Assembly: GCF_001053095.1 (NCBI RefSeq)
Contig: NZ_CGBP01000006.1
Coordinates: 62,001 to 126,000, forward strand
DNA: 64,000 bases
Direction of reading: 5' to 3'
Origin: Yersinia similis
Lineage (GTDB): Bacteria > Pseudomonadota > Gammaproteobacteria > Enterobacterales > Enterobacteriaceae
Within the stretch, counting starts at the first letter, position 1, and each line of letters begins with the position of its first letter. The position numbers were made by a program, and so were the translations under genes. The notes under the pieces are model-generated. The model had not been told where the DNA came from. It was given only the letters and a program-made list of their open reading frames with translations, and ran no database searches. Positions 62,024 to 64,000 of this stretch are shown in pieces.

Positions 62024-62112
62024 AATTTTTCTACCGTTGGGATGAATAAAAGAAATGGTCTACAGGTCTTTGTAGCAGGCGCAAGGCATTATGCCAACAG
62101 GCTTGATACGAA

Positions 62113-62145
62113 ATTACCCCCTTTATTGTGCAAAAAGGGGGTAAT
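62113..62145. terminator. Hairpin between crl and proB
   Basis: A perfect 12-bp stem ATTACCCCCTTT / AAAGGGGGTAAT encloses a 9-base loop. The tail on the reverse strand (TTCGTATC) is short, but the position after crl suggests a terminator. Confidence 0.5.
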
Positions 62146-62199
62146 GGGGACAGTTTATGGCCACGGGGCTGGCCTAATCAAGCCTAAGTAAGCGTATTA

Positions 62200-62601
62200 T
62201 CAAGCAGATAACTTAACAGGCTGATCGTTAAAATCCGCAGCAGGTTCTAACTTCATGTCAATGGAGGCTAGCATCTCTTCGAGCCGCAGATGAAAATTAC
62301 GCAGTGTGCTCTCAAGTTTATCCTGAACGTCAGGATCGCTAATCTTTTCCGCGTTCCAGTTACCTTCTTTATTAAATAATCCGAGTTGATAAACATAAGT
62401 AAAGCGACCAGCCGATGGCTCCAGTTCTATCCACCACCCCCAGAACTCACGTTTCTCTGGAGCAAGCTTCACATTGACGCATACAGCTAAACAATCAAAG
62501 AAAAAATGGTCGTTCTGGCACTGCCCTTCTCGCAGGTATGGCCCCAAAGCTGCAAAACGTTTCATAAGCTTACTTTTAGGATGAGCACTGGTTAACGTCA
62601 T
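62200..62601 (-). CDS. crl: Crl, sigma-S (RpoS) holoenzyme assembly factor
   Basis: Binds RpoS and helps it capture core RNA polymerase in stationary phase. The 133-residue product is the same length as E. coli Crl, with the conserved [44 protein letters not shown] and C-terminal [17 protein letters not shown]. The ribosome binding site AAGGAGATTTAAGT lies before ATG 62601. It is between frsA and proB on the same strand. Confidence 0.97.
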   Translation of the reverse strand: MTLTSAHPKSKLMKRFAALGPYLREGQCQNDHFFFDCLAVCVNVKLAPEKREFWGWWIELEPSAGRFTYVYQLGLFNKEGNWNAEKISDPDVQDKLESTLRNFHLRLEEMLASIDMKLEPAADFNDQPVKLSA

Positions 62602-62660
62602 ACTTAAATCTCCTTATGTAGACGCTCCTTTTTAGCAAACTATTAAAATTTAGCAACTCA

Positions 62661-63908
62661 TTAACGCATTTTATCTTCTAACCATTCGCTGGTTTGCAAT
62701 AATGCACGGTGGAAATTCTCATAGAGCGGTTTAGACGGGATAGCTAACAATTTCCCGTCAGCAGAAGAAGAGCAGATCAATTTAGCTTCTTCTTTCGGAC
62801 TGAAAGGGTCATTCTCCCAAAAACCAGCCAGCATAGGTGTCTGACAACGCCGCCCCAGCAAACCTTGGGTTTTCAGCGAATAACGGTTCATTTCGGTATT
62901 CAGCGTCTCATCTGTCGCATCCGCCATACCCAACCGGCTAGCCATGACATCCATATACATATCGGGCACTTTGCGTTGGCTATCACTGTTACACAGCAAG
63001 TGATGAACAATAGGTCCAAAGCATGCGACTGCACGCACCCGTTGTGGTTCTAAATACCCCAAACGTACGGCCACGTTGGCCCCAAAACGAAAACCAAACA
63101 CACTAACTCGCTGATGGTCAACCCACGGGACATCCACTAACGCCTGTAATACTTGCTGATGTAGATAACTGGTATCTTGCGTGAGTTTCCAGCGGGATGA
63201 GGCCCCCACAGAAGGCATGTCGATGGTCAACATCGCGATACCCCTGGGTGCCAGGTAATCACGGAATAGGCGGTGGTAATCACTTTGCAACGTATCCAGA
63301 CCACCACACATCAGTACCGTTGGGAAAGGTGCGCTGCCAACAGTGGGCATGTGTAAGAAACCTGGCAACGAACCCCCATCCAAAATAGAAAACGTTAGCG
63401 CTTTTAAGGTGTACGGTAGATATTTGGCCGCCTCCTCATAAGCACGGTTTGACAGCACCTCTGCCTGCTCTGACAGCTCATCGCCCTTTAGATGTGGATA
63501 ACCGGCAATACTGTACAAATTAGCCGCATTCAGCCAGAACTGACCTGCGTTCATCGGATCTGTTTCTTCCATCGCTTTTTGTTGCCACATCATCCCCTGA
63601 TTGGCCCACTCATAAATCCAGTTACCATTACGGTAACCCACCACGGTATCCAATAACTCGTTATCACTGTGCTCCGCTTTGGAACAGGCAATACGCGACA
63701 AGACCTCTTCTATTTCAAGGGGATCAATACCACGCCAAGTCCAGATCAGGCGATTAATCATCCGATACCAATGGTTGGTGGTATCGCCATCCAACGCCGA
63801 ATGGATATTCATGACGTGGTTGCAATGGCTGCGCCGTACGAGAGTTGAGGTTTCTGGATGTTTGAATTTGGGTTTGAACAGAATTTCAGAAAGGTTGGCT
63901 TGTGCCAT
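62661..63908 (-). CDS. frsA: FrsA, fermentation/respiration switch protein (EIIA-Glc partner)
   Basis: Alpha/beta-hydrolase-fold protein that in E. coli binds unphosphorylated EIIA-Glc and shifts the balance between fermentation and respiration. The start at 63908 gives 415 residues ([20 protein letters not shown]), close to E. coli (414); upstream codons to 63926 are not supported. The nucleophile elbow reads [10 protein letters not shown], that is GxRxG instead of GxSxG, as in the whole family, so ordinary serine-hydrolase activity is not expected. [18 protein letters not shown] is the oxyanion-side signature. The last 92 bases of the window (63909-64000) hold its leader. Confidence 0.96.
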   Translation of the reverse strand: MAQANLSEILFKPKFKHPETSTLVRRSHCNHVMNIHSALDGDTTNHWYRMINRLIWTWRGIDPLEIEEVLSRIACSKAEHSDNELLDTVVGYRNGNWIYEWANQGMMWQQKAMEETDPMNAGQFWLNAANLYSIAGYPHLKGDELSEQAEVLSNRAYEEAAKYLPYTLKALTFSILDGGSLPGFLHMPTVGSAPFPTVLMCGGLDTLQSDYHRLFRDYLAPRGIAMLTIDMPSVGASSRWKLTQDTSYLHQQVLQALVDVPWVDHQRVSVFGFRFGANVAVRLGYLEPQRVRAVACFGPIVHHLLCNSDSQRKVPDMYMDVMASRLGMADATDETLNTEMNRYSLKTQGLLGRRCQTPMLAGFWENDPFSPKEEAKLICSSSADGKLLAIPSKPLYENFHRALLQTSEWLEDKMR

Positions 63909-64000
63909 GGTAACAGTAGCCTCCATAAGCCGTGAGTCAGGCCCAGTAAGGGCTGATCAGATGGAGTCAAGTGTACGCATACTGAAGGGAAAATGAAACG

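Noticed and set aside
62661-63908. Inactivating mutation of the GxSxG motif in FrsA
   Set aside because: The GFRFG form is also found in the E. coli protein and is a family trait, not a defect.

Overview
The window comes from a chromosome of the Yersinia pestis / Y. pseudotuberculosis group. The proteins are close to, but consistently different from, their Escherichia coli K-12 counterparts. The gene order is the enterobacterial clpP-bolA ... cyo ... sec ... pho ... pro block. The spacers carry repeats that are typical of Yersinia: two YPAL-like palindromic elements and several ERIC elements with Yersinia-style internal insertions. No insertion sequence, prophage, CRISPR array, tRNA or rRNA gene was seen. 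Species-level assignment is an inference.

Layout. 1-3016: the 3' two-thirds of the protein-quality-control set in reverse orientation (clpP, cut by the window edge, then tig and bolA). 3364-6784: yajG and ampG (muropeptide recycling), a YPAL element, then a Tsx/OmpK-family outer-membrane channel. 7154-11943: cyoABCDE, the cytochrome bo3 quinol oxidase and its haem O synthase. 12366-17556: yajR, yajQ, panE-yajL and thiI. 17905-21107: xseB-ispA-dxs (isoprenoid start). 21416-25844 (reverse): nrdR-ribD-ribH-nusB-thiL-pgpA. 25915-27231: one foreign-looking, AT-rich gene of unknown function. 27485-33070 (reverse): queA-tgt-yajC-secD-secF. 33272-36873: acpH, a 2-Cys peroxiredoxin and ggt. 37108-46709 (reverse): phoB-phoR-PstS-like gene, brnQ, proY, malZ and a short-chain dehydrogenase. 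46977-51907: sbcDC. 52234-55834: mak, rdgC, ppnP and aroL. 56081-59271: a small accessory stretch with two methyltransferase-type genes (one truncated), a small membrane protein and a PilZ/YcgR-type protein. 59651-63908 (reverse): frsA, crl and proBA.

Most of the window is conserved housekeeping sequence. The best candidate for something undescribed is the 438-codon gene at 25915-27231. It occupies the place where E. coli has yajD-tsx-yajI, has a strong ribosome binding site, a hydrophobic hairpin near its C-terminus, and a nested inverted repeat just upstream. Other notable points are a PstS-like protein with an 18-bp-repeat-encoded hexapeptide tract placed directly behind phoBR, ERIC elements that supply the stop codon of mak and truncate a methyltransferase gene, a 9-G run inside ggt, and a recurring habit of 18-20-bp tandem duplications in the spacers.
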